Assembly (NCBI GenBank): GCA_026874595.1
Contig: CM049320.1
Location: 48,064,714 to 48,128,713 of the forward strand
Reading direction: 5' to 3'
DNA length: 64,000 nt
DNA from: Sipunculus nudus
Taxonomy: Eukaryota > Annelida > Sipuncula > Golfingiida > Sipunculidae
The notes beneath the pieces are model-generated. The model did not search any database, was not told the origin of the DNA, and saw only the letters and a list, made by a program, of their open reading frames with translations. Positions 10,855 through 22,289 of this stretch are shown in pieces; within the stretch, counting starts at the first letter, position 1, and each line of letters begins with the position of its first letter. Both the position numbers and the translations under genes were made by a program.

Positions 10855-11115
10855 CTGATACTGACCACGGGTCGTGTCCATACATTTATTTAACTCTGTC
10901 TTCTTTCTGATACTGACCACGAGTCGTGTCCATACATTTATTTAACTCTGTCTTCTCTCTGATACTGACCACGAGTCGTGTCCATACATTTATTTAACTC
11001 TGTCTTCTCTCTGATACTGACCACGAGTCGTGTCCATACATTTATTTAACTCTGTCTTCTCTCTGATACTGACCACGAGTCGTGTCCATACATTTATTTA
11101 ATTCTGTCTTCTCTC
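10855..11115. repeat. 52-bp tandem repeat
   Basis: Five near-identical units of CTGATACTGACCACGAGTCG, TGTCCATACATTTATTTAAC and TCTGTCTTCTCT. GAGTCGTGTC at 10921 recurs at 10973. Confidence 0.95.
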
Positions 11116-11691
11116 TACTAATAATGACCAGGAGTACCGTGTAGGAGTCTTCTCCGAAAAACATTATTATCTCTGATTAAATATAAAATATTCATTGCTT
11201 TTATATTGCCCCCGCCCCTTCCCCTATCACCGTCCATGCAACCTGACAAAGACGACCTGCAAGGACATTCAGTTTATGCCATATCTTCGTGTCATAGCGA
11301 GGACCTACTAATCAGCATATCAAGCACACTTGGTTTAAAGATATTTATTTATAACAGGATTACAAAAGTGGCCAATCAGGCTAATGTACATGCTTTCCTG
11401 TATATATATATATACAGACAACATTATATAAGACATCACGGTACAAGTAAAAGTACATAAAGTATGTGACGATATAATATGTTTAGATTAATGTTTTAAT
11501 TCTATATAAATTCATAATCTTAACCAAAATGAAACAAGACACAAGCAATACAATTAGATAGAAATCAATGAATAATGTAACTGTATACTGTTGTTACATG
11601 CTCTCTCGATAAATAAGTGTAAAGCATAAAATACAAAGGATAAACATATATTTACATATATTTACACTGGATTAAAAGATTAATTATTTTA
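11116..11691. other. AT-rich unassigned sequence
   Basis: Includes a short TA run near 11402. No gene or array seen. Confidence 0.4.
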
Positions 11692-11938
11692 TCATGTAAA
11701 ACGTTTTGTGTCTATCATATTAAACTTTAGAACTAAGCTGTTTACAGTTTTTCTTGACAGATCAGAGGATATACCTATCATGTAGATTAGAAAATCTATA
11801 AGTTTTTCTTTTGTTTCCTGTTTACTCCTGGAATCCATGGTAATATAAGGTTCTAATTCTAACTTCTCACGATCAAAATAAGATCTGATACCGCTAAACA
11901 GGTAATTGGATAACCATTTTAAACATATTATCGAGGAC
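11692..11938 (-). pseudogene. Coding-like segment of unknown origin
   Basis: About 80 codons open to a TGA at 11694-11692, after a possible acceptor (AAGCCAG). The peptide includes ELEPYITMDSRSKQETKEKL and LIDFLIYMIGISSDLSRKTV. Its mix of charged and hydrophobic residues is protein-like despite an AT-rich surround. The FLIYMIG..SDLSRKTVNSL part recalls the helical N-terminal domain of tyrosine recombinases, but no catalytic region follows. It may be a terminal exon or a transposon remnant. Confidence 0.3.
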
Positions 11939-11942
11939 CTGG

Positions 11943-12404
11943 CTTACATACACACACACCTTTTTAACCATCTTGCGAAGCTCTCAATAGATAGCGCTGT
12001 CACACACACACAAAAATTTCAAGAAAAACGTTGTTTCTGAGGACTTGCAAGAAACTTCCCCAGCATAGTTTTCCCAGCTTTTTTTAATGCTTAAATAATG
12101 CTTTAACAGCTTTTTCGTTTGCGAGGACCCGTGTGTAAGTCCTCATAGGACAAAAAACTCGCGCGTTTCGTGTGCAGTCAATATCGTGTCCTCTTAAGTT
12201 CGGTTATACAAACACACGCACACACTAACAACACATACACACACACTCTTTCTCAGGCAACTCTTCAGAAGATAAATGGCTGAATCAAGCCTTGTGTCAT
12301 TCTGGTCCTCCCAGTGACCGATCACATGGAGAGTTAGATCTAACTGTATGTGTCTATTGGTCCGTGACAGGAATGAATATCAAATCAGTGTGTACCACAA
12401 CTCA
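11943..12404. other. Unassigned, with CA-rich tracts
   Basis: Short CACACA tracts near 11950, 12005 and 12212. The motif GAGGAC and its complement recur between 12020 and 12195. No gene seen. Confidence 0.35.
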
Positions 12405-12550
12405 CTTGCAGACCAGATCCCCTGGTGGGTAAATATATGCATACTATGAAACTCTGAATGTGTGGTCTTACAGAGTCGAACAAACCATTGGGGGGGGGGG
12501 GGGGAGGGTCACACTCAATAAGCTGACCGCAGGGGATAAATAAACACGGC
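12405..12550. repeat. Interspersed repeat with poly-G, copy 1
   Basis: A stretch of about 140 bp, from GACCAGATCCCCTGGTGGGT to CGCAGGGGATAAATAAACAC, with a G15 run at 12490-12504. It recurs nearly identically at 13715-13850 inside the LINE relic. Confidence 0.85.
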
Positions 12551-13062
12551 TCACGTGTTTTGATCATGTTGCACAGAGGGACATATTTGATTCTCTCCAC
12601 CACTTTCAAAACGAACCATCACCAGATAATAAATATGTGAAAGCAAGACTGCTCTGCCACGCGTATGAGTATAATTTTGAGAAAAGGCCGTTTGCAGCTC
12701 TCCTGATCAGCAATCTATTAAACATTCAACAGCACGGCAAAGGTAGGGTGTGTGTGGGTATGTGTGGATCGTGTGCATGTGTTCTGTCATATGTGTTGAG
12801 ACTGTAGGGCATCTTCTTGGACATTATGGTAAACAGATCAACACGGGGAAGGTCTCTGTCGAACTGAAGGACGTATGTAACTTAGTGGAGGTGTCTCCGG
12901 ATGATTGTCCTTTGCCCTTTATTTTGCGAATTCTCAACACGAGCCCTACTTCCTCCTGTGTCCCTGTGGACACTGGACAAAAAAATTATCCTCTGTATTT
13001 GCATGCAGCTACAATAAATAAATTAATTTGTGTGTGTGTGTGCAAGGTAATTTATAAAACTT
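12551..13062. other. Unassigned sequence left of the LINE
   Basis: No supported gene. Short TG-rich runs occur at about 12748-12800 and 13029. Confidence 0.35.
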
Positions 13063-13384
13063 ATCACATCTTAAGCCTAATTATAGTATCTCACTCAATT
13101 CCAATACCTGTATTGGTTTTAATCGTCCTATTTTTCATTACAAGGCTAAAGACCATGGGGGTGTAGGCGTTATTGTCAAAGATGCTTTGCTTGAATATTA
13201 TAATCTTAATGTCATTGACAAATCTCATGATGGTATACTACTTGTATCATTGACTCATAAGTCAGCTTGCTGCTGAATCGTTATAGCGTCAGGTTACCCC
13301 CCCCCCCCCCCCCGGAAAACTCGCCATGGGGTCGAGATGCCCAGTTATTCTTTGCTCATCTTTTATCTCACATTTGTTTCACAG

Positions 13385-13680
13385 ATTCTGATCACCTCCT
13401 GACTGCTGGTGATTTCAATGCGAGACTAGGGAACCTGAGTGATACTACTGCAGAGGAAGATATTCCAAACAGACATGTGCTTGATGTTTGTAAAAATATG
13501 CATGGATCTTCTTTACAGGAATTTCTACACGAATCAAAGACATGTATAGTTAATGTTGGGTGAATCCAGAACAAGAACTTCACTCTTATCTCAACTAGAG
13601 GTAAATCTATTGTTGATTATTTAATTATTCCTCATGAATGCTTGAAGCGGGTAACAAATTTCAATTTTTTTTTCAGGTAA
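13385..13680 (+). pseudogene. LINE endonuclease fragment
   Basis: Best-preserved part of the endonuclease: LLTAGDFNARLGNLSD, VCKNMHGSSLQEFL and, after one stop, NFTLISTRGKSIVDYLIIPH. In the AP-endonuclease family the GDFN block carries the active-site Asp and Asn. Confidence 0.85.
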
Positions 13681-13714
13681 ATGGACTGGTTGAAACATTA
13701 CAGCTGATGCCTCT

Positions 13715-13850
13715 GCAGACCAGATTCCCTGGTGGGTAAATATATGCATACTATGAAACTCTGAATGTGTGGTTTTACAGAGTCGAACAAACCATGGGGG
13801 GGGGGGGGGTCACACTCAATAAGCTGACCGCAGGGGATACATAAACACGG
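13715..13850. repeat. Interspersed repeat with poly-G, copy 2
   Basis: Near-identical to 12405-12550, with a G14 run at 13796-13809. It lies within the LINE endonuclease/linker region, so it arrived after the LINE. Confidence 0.85.
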
Positions 13851-14512
13851 CCCCCAGTAATTGTAAAGCCCCTGATCATTCAGTTTTGTATGCAGAAATT
13901 CTAATTGACGATGACTTTGACTTTATTACAAGTTATAAAGCTCCATTATCGGCTCACAATGTAAACTCCTGTAGTAAACCAATATATTTGAATTGACAAT
14001 CCTAAAGCGGGTTTTTTTGCATAATCATAGTATAGCGATTAACCTAGGGTTTGTGGCTCAAAACTTTGATTGCTCTAACATAGACCGGTGTTACGATGAA
14101 TTTTGTCACATTATTCTGAACGAAATGGATACATTTCTAGATTTTCACGATGTCAAATTAACAGTACCTAAATGAGAGGTACAAATGCCAGAAAAACATA
14201 AACTGAAACCCTTCTGGGACAATGAATTAAAGAATGTTTGGTGTGAGTACAAGCAGGCAGAGAAACTGTTCCGTAGGTTCAAAGGTCCTGGTTCTGAACG
14301 AGACCGCTTACGTAGTCTCGTTCTCTTGTTAAGGAGAAATTTTGATAAGTTACTACAGGATAAAGAAAAGGTCATATAATCATCTATAACTTGAAACATT
14401 AGATGAATTTTGGAATAGAATACGCAAACTTGATCCAAAGAAATCCTCCCGTACATTGAAACCTCTTTCTTCTTCCGTCCGCATTGGCTAACCTTTTGTA
14501 ACTGAAACGAAG

Positions 14513-15650
14513 ATGTTAAAAGACAAGTGGTTCGAGGATTTTTCTAATTCATATCTAGGTGAATATAATTTCACTCTTAAGATTTACTATGAAGTGCTTG
14601 GTAGATTGGGAGATCGAGAAAATTGGATGTCATTACCACATTACCAGGAAAACATTCACTTGAATAGAGAAACATCTTTTGATGAAATTGAAAGGATCGT
14701 AAAACGTCTTAAAGTTAATAAGGCGGCAGGTCCCGACCAGATTCCTAATGAGGTACTAAAATTTTCTTATGTTAAACTATTCATGTACAAGTTATTTAGT
14801 TTCTTTTTCTCTAATGGTATTACTCCGGCATGTTGGTTTCAAGCCATTTTCTCTCCAGTTTTAAACCTGGCAAAGATGCCCTTGAACCTTTGAATTACAG
14901 GGGCATTAGTTTATTATCATGCATAGGAAAAGTTTATAGTGCCCTGGTTGACTAGAAAATAACCTCTTATTGTAACGAACTTAGCCTAATAGCCGAAGAA
15001 CAGAATGGATTTCGGAAAGGGCGATCTTGTACTGACCATATAGTTTTGTAGTAACTTCACTCTTAATGAATCAATTATCTCAAGGTATAGAAACGCATGT
15101 CGCCCCAGTGGACATGGAAAAGGCTTTTGATTGGGTAAATAGGAAATTACTCTTTTATCGACTGCTTGAACTAAATATTGATGGTAAAATCTATAACGCC
15201 ATTTAAAGTTTATATAGCGGCAATTCAGCTTATGTTAGGTTAAGTAATAATGTACACACAAATTGGTTTGAAGTACCATGCGGGAAACGACAAGGCGATA
15301 ATTTGTCACCAACGCTTTTTAATATATCCATTAATGGTTTTAGGAGAAACCATAAAGAGCCTTGATACTGGTGTCAGATTTGGAATCGACATTGTATTTA
15401 AATTACTAAATGCAGATGATATTATATTAATGGCGAACACAGAGGCAGAACTACAAAGCTTACTTATTGCTCTTGAGTCGTGGTGTAACTCCTGGCAGCT
15501 TAAAGTGAACACTATAAAGACAAACATTATGCATTTTAGGGCTGACAGGAAGACGCCTACTAACTTTAAATATTTTCTATATGGTACCGAACTAGAAAAG
15601 GTTAGCGTTTATAATTATCTTGGTTTCTACTAACACGAACACCATAACTC
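14513..15650 (+). pseudogene. LINE reverse transcriptase fragment
   Basis: Several open stretches carry RT blocks: VNKAAGPDQIPNEVLK (14513-14890), then QNGFRKGRSC and MEKAFDWVNRKLLFYRLLEL in shifted frames, and LNADDIILMANTEAELQSLL plus WCNSWQLKVNTIKTNIMHF (15250-15633), ending VYNYLGF. The order matches LINE reverse transcriptases. It is broken by at least two frameshifts and several stops. Confidence 0.88.
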
Positions 15651-16640
15651 TGATAAAAGTTCTGATTTTCTAGCGAACGCTGGATTAAGAGCTCTTGGTT
15701 CAGTAATAAGTAAGTTTAAGAATTTTAAGAATACCTCATATGACTCTTATACAAAATTATATACTTCGGGTGTAGCTTCAGTCCTTGATTATGCGTCTAG
15801 GATCTGGGGATATACAAAATCCCGGTCATGTGATAAGATTCAAAACCGAGCACTGCGTTACTTTTTAGGCGTTCTTAAGTTTTGACCAATTGCAGCTCTA
15901 AACGGTGACATTGGATGGTTAACAAGTCGACATCGTCGATTTATCAATATATTACTTTTTTTTTAAATCACTTGTTGGATATGGATAATAGTAGACTGAC
16001 CAAGAAATTATCAATATGGGATAACCAAGTCGCAGATAACTGGTGCTAAGATGTGGAGAAGATACTCGATTCCATTGATCTTTCACACATATATAATGAA
16101 ATGGCGCCATGCTGCTTACGTAATCTGGAACAAAAGTTGCATTCCGATTATCAAAATAAATGGATCGAACAATGTCGATCAATGCCTTAATTAACAACGT
16201 ATACCAGTTTTAAACCCACATATAGTACAGTAATACATGTAAAAAAGTTTATGCCCGACAGCAAAGATCACTACTTACACAGCTTAGATGTGGTATACTC
16301 CCGCTGATAAAAGAAACTGGCAGATTTCAAAACATTAAGATGACGTTACAAAACAATATAGGAAACTAAAAATGAAGAAAGGGGTTGTCCTATATGTTAT
16401 AATGGTGAAGTCGAAAATGAAAAAAAAACTTCATTTTTGAATGTCCTGCTTACCATGCACAAATTCTGTTTGATAAAGCATCCTGCAATTACGCACAATT
16501 TCCTCTTCTTGATCAATTGGTTAATTTAATCAATGGTGGTTGTAAGGTTTTGGCTCAATACTTAGTCAGCTCTTGGAACAAGAGGAAAGATTTACTTTTC
16601 TCTTAATCTGTTAGAAAATGTGCAGCCCGTATACTCTAAT

Positions 16641-17574
16641 GATGTTTATTAAGGTAAAAGGGGCACAATCACCTGTAAAGCATGTGGAGTTAATACGAAA
16701 AATAGCTTCTTCCCTTTAAAATAAATCTGTACCTGCCAAAATATTGCCCTGAAACCGTCTGCTTTCTCCTGTACACAAATGTTAAAAACAGTGGACCGGG
16801 CGCGATGACAGGTGTCAACATAAACACAGCGCGTGGGGCCGTGTGCATCGCTGAGCCAAACCACGTGTCATTCAGGAGATGTTCGGTCTGACTTGGCCCA
16901 AAAAATGTAATTCATGTTTCTGCTGGCTGAAAAACAGCGTGTTGCCCCTCACAATCGGACTTCCGGTCTCGCGGCCTCGTTATGGTTAACAGACTATGTG
17001 TCCCAACACGCAGACCCATGAAATGGTGTTAAACAGCCGTATGCGAGGAAATGAGACCGTGTACTGGGACGGTTTTGCTGGGAAATTTGTATAAAGCAAA
17101 ACTGAACTGATAGCGTGAAAGAATAGCCATAATTTAGCTCCTGATTATGTCCCTTTAAAAGTCTATTATTAAGTATTTAGTGTCTTTATGCTTGAGGTGA
17201 CATATAAGCCCAAGAAGGGCTGGGTAACTGACTGATGTGCCTATGAGTAAGTTTATATTATGTATGTTACATGTCACTATAATAATAAACTGTTTTGTCT
17301 TATATAATGCTCTCGACAACCTGGTACTGAACCTCAACAGGCTAATTCTATTTTCAGCTTTAAGGAGTTAGAAGTCGCATTTTACCGTTATATTGGTTTC
17401 CATGGGTATTTTATATGAGATTATGTTGAAGAACACTTAAGGGGACCAATAAAAGTTGGTTTCGTTTAGTCCGGGAGGGGTGGGGTTGCAGTCCGTTCTT
17501 AGCTCAAAGTCAATACCTGATACGGCGAATGTGATTCAAAACAAAATCAAATTTAAATCTGTCAGATATTTTAA
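16641..17574. other. Unassigned sequence
   Basis: No gene or repeat recognised. Confidence 0.35.
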
Positions 17575-17670
17575 TCTTACATGTGAGGACTGGCGATATT
17601 TGGTTTAAATGTTCGAATAGAGAATATGTGAGGACTTGCCGTATGTGGGTTAGCCATGACAACATGACAC
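17575..17670. repeat. Isolated two-unit relic of the 45-bp minisatellite
   Basis: TGTGAGGACTGGCGATATTT and TGTGAGGACTTGCCGTATGT match the GTGAGGACTGGCTATATG core of the array at 20.2-25.3 kb, 2.6 kb away. The two units are spaced about 45 bp apart. Confidence 0.75.
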
Positions 17671-17939
17671 TCAGGCCTTCGGAAAAAAACTGATAGGGCC
17701 TGGAGTCATGATGGCAGTCACAACAGAACGCCCATTCTAAGGGTCGGATCAAAATATTTGCTGTCTGGTATTATTTGGCATCACAGGCTTATATAGTCGT
17801 ATTATATGTGCTAAATATCGAAGAAAAAATGTTGTTACACAAAAATAATTACAATTATTACCTCCTTACATCACTGAGGCACCGATTCACGTGAAGCGGT
17901 ACTTCTCATTCAAAACTAAATGTGTCATGGCGCGGTCGT

Positions 17940-19890
17940 GTATGTAAACTTGGAAGTCGGAAGCCGGAAGCCGGAAACCAACGGAAGCAGTTTAAAGCAT
18001 ATACAAAATGCTAACGCTTCAATACCGTTTTGTTTTTTCCCCGATAGAATAAGATCTTTTTTTATCATTCTGTGAAGAATAATAGTTATCCATTGTTTTA
18101 TCTGAACGTTATGGAAGATTATGTGCTAGGAAGCCATCTCGGAAGTCAGTCAGAAGTGCTTGGATGTTATCCAATGTGTATAATTCGGAAGTCACAGAGA
18201 CGCAGTGCCCAAAATGCAGTTTCATTATAATTATAGTTGTATGCATATTAAGATTGCTTATGCATGATATATATATATATATATCGTCGGTGTTATTATC
18301 GAGTAAAGTGTGATAACGGAAATACTTCCTATCTCATTATTCTAGTATATATTTATATGCTCTCTCAGTGGAGTAAATCACCAATTTATGAATCGGAAAG
18401 TAATAAATATAATAATGAAATTGCTAGGGAATAAAAAAAGTAATCTGGAAAAGAAATGAAAATTAAGAGATATTACGTCTGAACGGGCTTGCGCCCTCTA
18501 TGGATGCACCACTGCATAATTAATATGGTATATTTAACCCTTGTACGGCATTAAAAATACAGTTAAAAATTACGATGTCATTCAAAATAAAATATAGTAA
18601 TATATTTTCCATACGTTGAACAAATATGAAAATTCAATATATCCCAGAAGGTCATCGCTGGAACAAACATACATGTATCATATGCAAAAACGAAATGTCT
18701 TTCAATATGTTAGAGTTCAACGATATTTTAAAAAAAATGTTACATTTATATCTTAGAAAAGGGATACAAAAGTCCAGATAATATATAACATACTAATACA
18801 TGTATTATTATAAAATCTGATCGATTTACGAATTTAAGCAAATATTTTTTAAAACTAAAATTAATTCTTTTTCAAGTTTTTGACTCTTTCTTTCAAACTT
18901 TATCAATCTCGATATTTACATTATATTAATTTCACTCCTGATGTTTCAACATCACATTTCAACTTCAAATATATGGATATTTATTAATATATTAAAGTAT
19001 GTTTGCAACTGATTGCATGATAAGGGCATATAACCAGAATGTGCACCCTTCAACTTCATATTACTGTACGATTACAAGGATCTCGATAAGAAATTACAAT
19101 TTTGTTTATATAATATATATATAAATGCAACCGGACCATGAAATGTAAAATATAATTTGGCATAAAAAGTATTACATAATAGATAAGAGTCTAGAGATTC
19201 ATAATACTGATGAATTTTTTTTTGGTCAATGGAAGAGGAAAATGTTTTTCAATTTATACATTAAAAATAAAATATTTTGTTCGAAACAACTTGTAAAAAC
19301 ATTAACTGGACGGTTATTTGGTTCTGTCAAATTTTCTGTTTAAGTCTCTGTGATATTATCAGGGTGATTTTTATAGGGGCACATGTATAAAATATTATCA
19401 AAACCTTTTTTTCATGTTTCCATCAACATAAAATGCGGTAACAGCGTAAAATATTGATGAGTTAAAATAATCTTGTTTTACAAAATGAAATAAAATATCA
19501 ATATAATATATTATTAAAAAAACAGCATAATGAATGTTACAAAACAGATTGAATTTATGAAAAATACATGATACTGAAGAAACTGAAAATGCTTGACACG
19601 TTTGCTGACGATATGATGACCAGTGCATTTGCCATTACTGGCTTCCGAGTTTTACACATTTGGACCATAACCGGGCATTTCCGAGCAAAAAAAAGTCATT
19701 AACTTCGGATGGATAACTTTGATTATTTTATATGATGATAGAAAAGACCTTATTCTATCAATAAAAATAAAAAGGTACTTTCCATTGGTGTAGTAGCATT
19801 TTAATTATGCTTGGATCATTGCTTTAAAAAAAGTCCTTGCTTCCGACTTCGGACTTCCGAGTTTTACACATAGCCGTTTGGAAATCCCCT
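17940..19890. mobile_element. Element with long inverted terminal repeats
   Basis: The left end (TGTAAACTTGGAAGTCGGAAG..., 17945-18115, including GATAGAATAAGATCTTTTTT and AGTTATCCAT) is mirrored by the right end (19700-19885: complement of ATGGATAACT, GACCTTATTCTATC and CTTCCGACTTCGGACTTCCG). The arms are about 170-250 bp, diverged. The 1.4-kb interior is AT-rich with no coding segment. This is best read as a non-autonomous or decayed DNA transposon; the superfamily is not determined. Confidence 0.6.
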
Positions 19891-19949
19891 ACCGGAAGTT
19901 ATGATTCTCCCGCTGACAGACGTGGAGACGAGTTTTTCGAGTAAAACCA

Positions 19950-20205
19950 GCCTCGGAATTAAAAACTGCTGCACGTTTACACGTAAGTCAACCGTGGATG
20001 TAATAATTATTATTTTCCCCAACAGAATAACGTCACTTTTTGTCTTAACTCAGGAAAATGACAGTTCGAGAAGTGGATGAAAATGAAAAAGTAGTGTCAG
20101 AAATGGCGTGCACATCTGCACATACTAGAATTGATGCGAACCCAATAGCTTGTACTGTCACCCCATCGTCTTCAGTTCATCTAAAATCGACTTTTGGGGT
20201 GACAA
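19950..20205 (+). pseudogene. Coding-like fragment cut off by the 45-bp array
   Basis: ATG at 20058 opens about 50 codons (MTVREVDENEKVVSEMACTS...) of ordinary composition, then runs straight into the minisatellite at about 20205. The DNA just before it (TTTTCCCCAACAGAATAACG) resembles the end of the inverted-repeat element. It may be a transposon-derived exon interrupted by the array. The product is not recognised. Confidence 0.3.
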
Positions 20206-22289
20206 GCTGTCGCTATATGTGGGTGAGATGTATGAATCGAGGATATGTGAAGACTGGCCATAGATGAGTCAGATGTATGATTTGAAGATAAGTGAGGACT
20301 GGCTATATGTGGGTTAGATGTAAGAATGGAGGATATGTGAGGACTGGTTATATGAGGCTTAAATGTATGAGTGGAAGATGTGTGAGGACTGGCCATATGA
20401 GGGTTAGATGTATGAATGGAAGCTGTGTGAGGACTGGCCATATGAGGGTTAGATGTATGAAAAGAAGATATGTGAGGACTGGCCATATGAGGTTTAGATG
20501 TATGAATGGAATTTGTGTGAGGACTGGTTATATGAGGCTTGGATGTATTAATGGAAGATGTGTGAGGACTGGTTATATGAGGCTTAGATGTACGAATGGA
20601 AGATGTGTGAGGACTGGTTATATGAGGCTTGGATGTATTAATGGAAGATGTGTAAGGACTGGCCATATGAGGGTTAGAAATATGAATGGAAGATGTGTGA
20701 GGACTGGTTATATGAGGGTTAGATGTATGAATGGAAGATGTGTGAGGACTGGTTATATGAGGCTTAGATGTATGAATGAAAGATGTGTGAGGACGTTATA
20801 TGAGGCTTAGATGTATGAATGGAAGATGTGTGAGGACTGGCCATATGAGGGTTAGATGTATGAATGGATGATGTGTAAGGACTGATTATATGAGGCTTAG
20901 ATGTATGAATGGAGGATGTGTGAGGGCTAGATATATTTTGTTTAGAGTAAGAATTGAGGATGTGTCAGGACGCCATATGAGGGTTAGATGTATGAATGGA
21001 GGATGTATCAGGACTGGCCATATGAGTCTGAGATGTATGAATGGAAGATGTGTGAGGACTGGCTATATGAGGCTTAGATGTATGAATGGGAGATGTTTGA
21101 GGATTGGTTAAATGAGGCTTAGATGTATGAATGGAAGATGTGTGAGGACTGGTTATATGAGGCTTAGATGTATGAATGGAAGATGTGTGAGGACTGGCCA
21201 TATGAGGGTTAGATGTATGAATGGAAGGTGTGTGAGGACTGGTTATATGAGGCTTAGATGTATGAATGGAAGATGTGTGAGGACTGGTTATATGAGGCTT
21301 AGATGTATGAATGGAAGATGTGTCAGGACTGGCCATATGAGGCTTAGATGTATGAATGGAAGATGTGTCAGGACTGGTTATATGAGGCTTAGATGTATGA
21401 ATCGAAGATGTGTGAGGACTGGCATATACGGGTTCGATGTATGAATGGAAGATGTGGGAGGACTGGTTATATGATGCTTGGATGTATGAATGGAGAATGT
21501 GTAAGGACTGGTTATATGAGGCTTAGATGTATGAGTATAGGATGTGTGAGGACTGGCTATATGAGGCTTAGTTGTATGAATGGAGGTGCGAGGACTGGTT
21601 AAATGAGGCTTAGATGTATGAGTGGAGGATGTGTCAGGACTGGCCATATGAGGGTTAGATGTATTAATGGAAGATGTGTGAGGACTGATTATATGAGGCT
21701 AAGATGTATGGATAGAGGATATGTGAGCGCTAGATATATGTTGGTTAGAGGTATGAATTGAGGATGTGTCAGGAAGCCATATGATGGTTAGATGTATGAA
21801 TGGAGGATGTATCAGGACTGGCCATATGAGGCTGAGATGTATGAATGGAAGATGTGTGAGAACTGGCAATATGAGGGTTAGATGTACGAATAGAAGATGT
21901 GTGAGGACTGGTTATATGGGGGTTAGATGTATTAATGGAAGATGTGTGAGGACTGGTTATATGAGGCTTAGATGTATGAATGGGAGATGTGTGAGGACTG
22001 GCCATTTGAGGCTTGGATGTATTAATGGAAGATGCGTGAGGACTGGTAATATGAGGCTTGGATGTATTAATGGAAGATGTGTGAGGACTGGTTAAATGAG
22101 GCTTAGATGTATGAATGGAAGATGTGTGAGGACTGGTTAAATGAGGGTAAAATATATGAATGGAGGATGTGTGAGGACTGGCCATATGCGGGTTAAATGT
22201 ATAAATGGAGGATGTGTGAGGACTGGTTATATGAGGCTGAGATGTATGAATGGAGGATGTGCGAGGACTGGCTATATGAGGCTAAGATG
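20205..22289. repeat. 45-bp minisatellite, left block
   Basis: Unit ATGTATGAATGGAAG + ATGTGTGAGGACTGG + TTATATGAGGCTTAG. About 45 copies, with variants (CCATATGAGGGTTAG; ATGTATTAATGGAAG). Because 45 is divisible by three, long frames are open on both strands; these are by-products. Confidence 0.97.

Larger units (their letters stand above)
13063..16640 (+). mobile_element. Decayed APE-type non-LTR retrotransposon (LINE)
   Basis: ORF2 remains in broken frames: an AP-like endonuclease (HGGVGV at 13154, GDFNAR at 13408, then STRGKSIVDYL), a linker, reverse transcriptase (KAAGPDQIPNEVLKF near 14720, a GISLLSCIGK block, EEQNGFRKGRS, a MEKAFD block, NADD at 15409) and a C-terminal tail with cysteine/histidine remnants to about 16600. 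Stops, frameshifts, a C17 run at 13297 and the 140-bp poly-G repeat interrupt it. The catalytic Y-x-D-D has lost its tyrosine (N). The clade is not certain. The element is dead. Confidence 0.9.

Noticed and set aside
10220-10893. Repeat frames of 193 and 212 codons
   Set aside because: Two overlapping frames of the same array; neither resembles a protein.
20181-22185. Minus-strand HTSSIHTSKPH repeat frames
   Set aside because: Same 45-bp array read backwards; open only because 45 is divisible by three.
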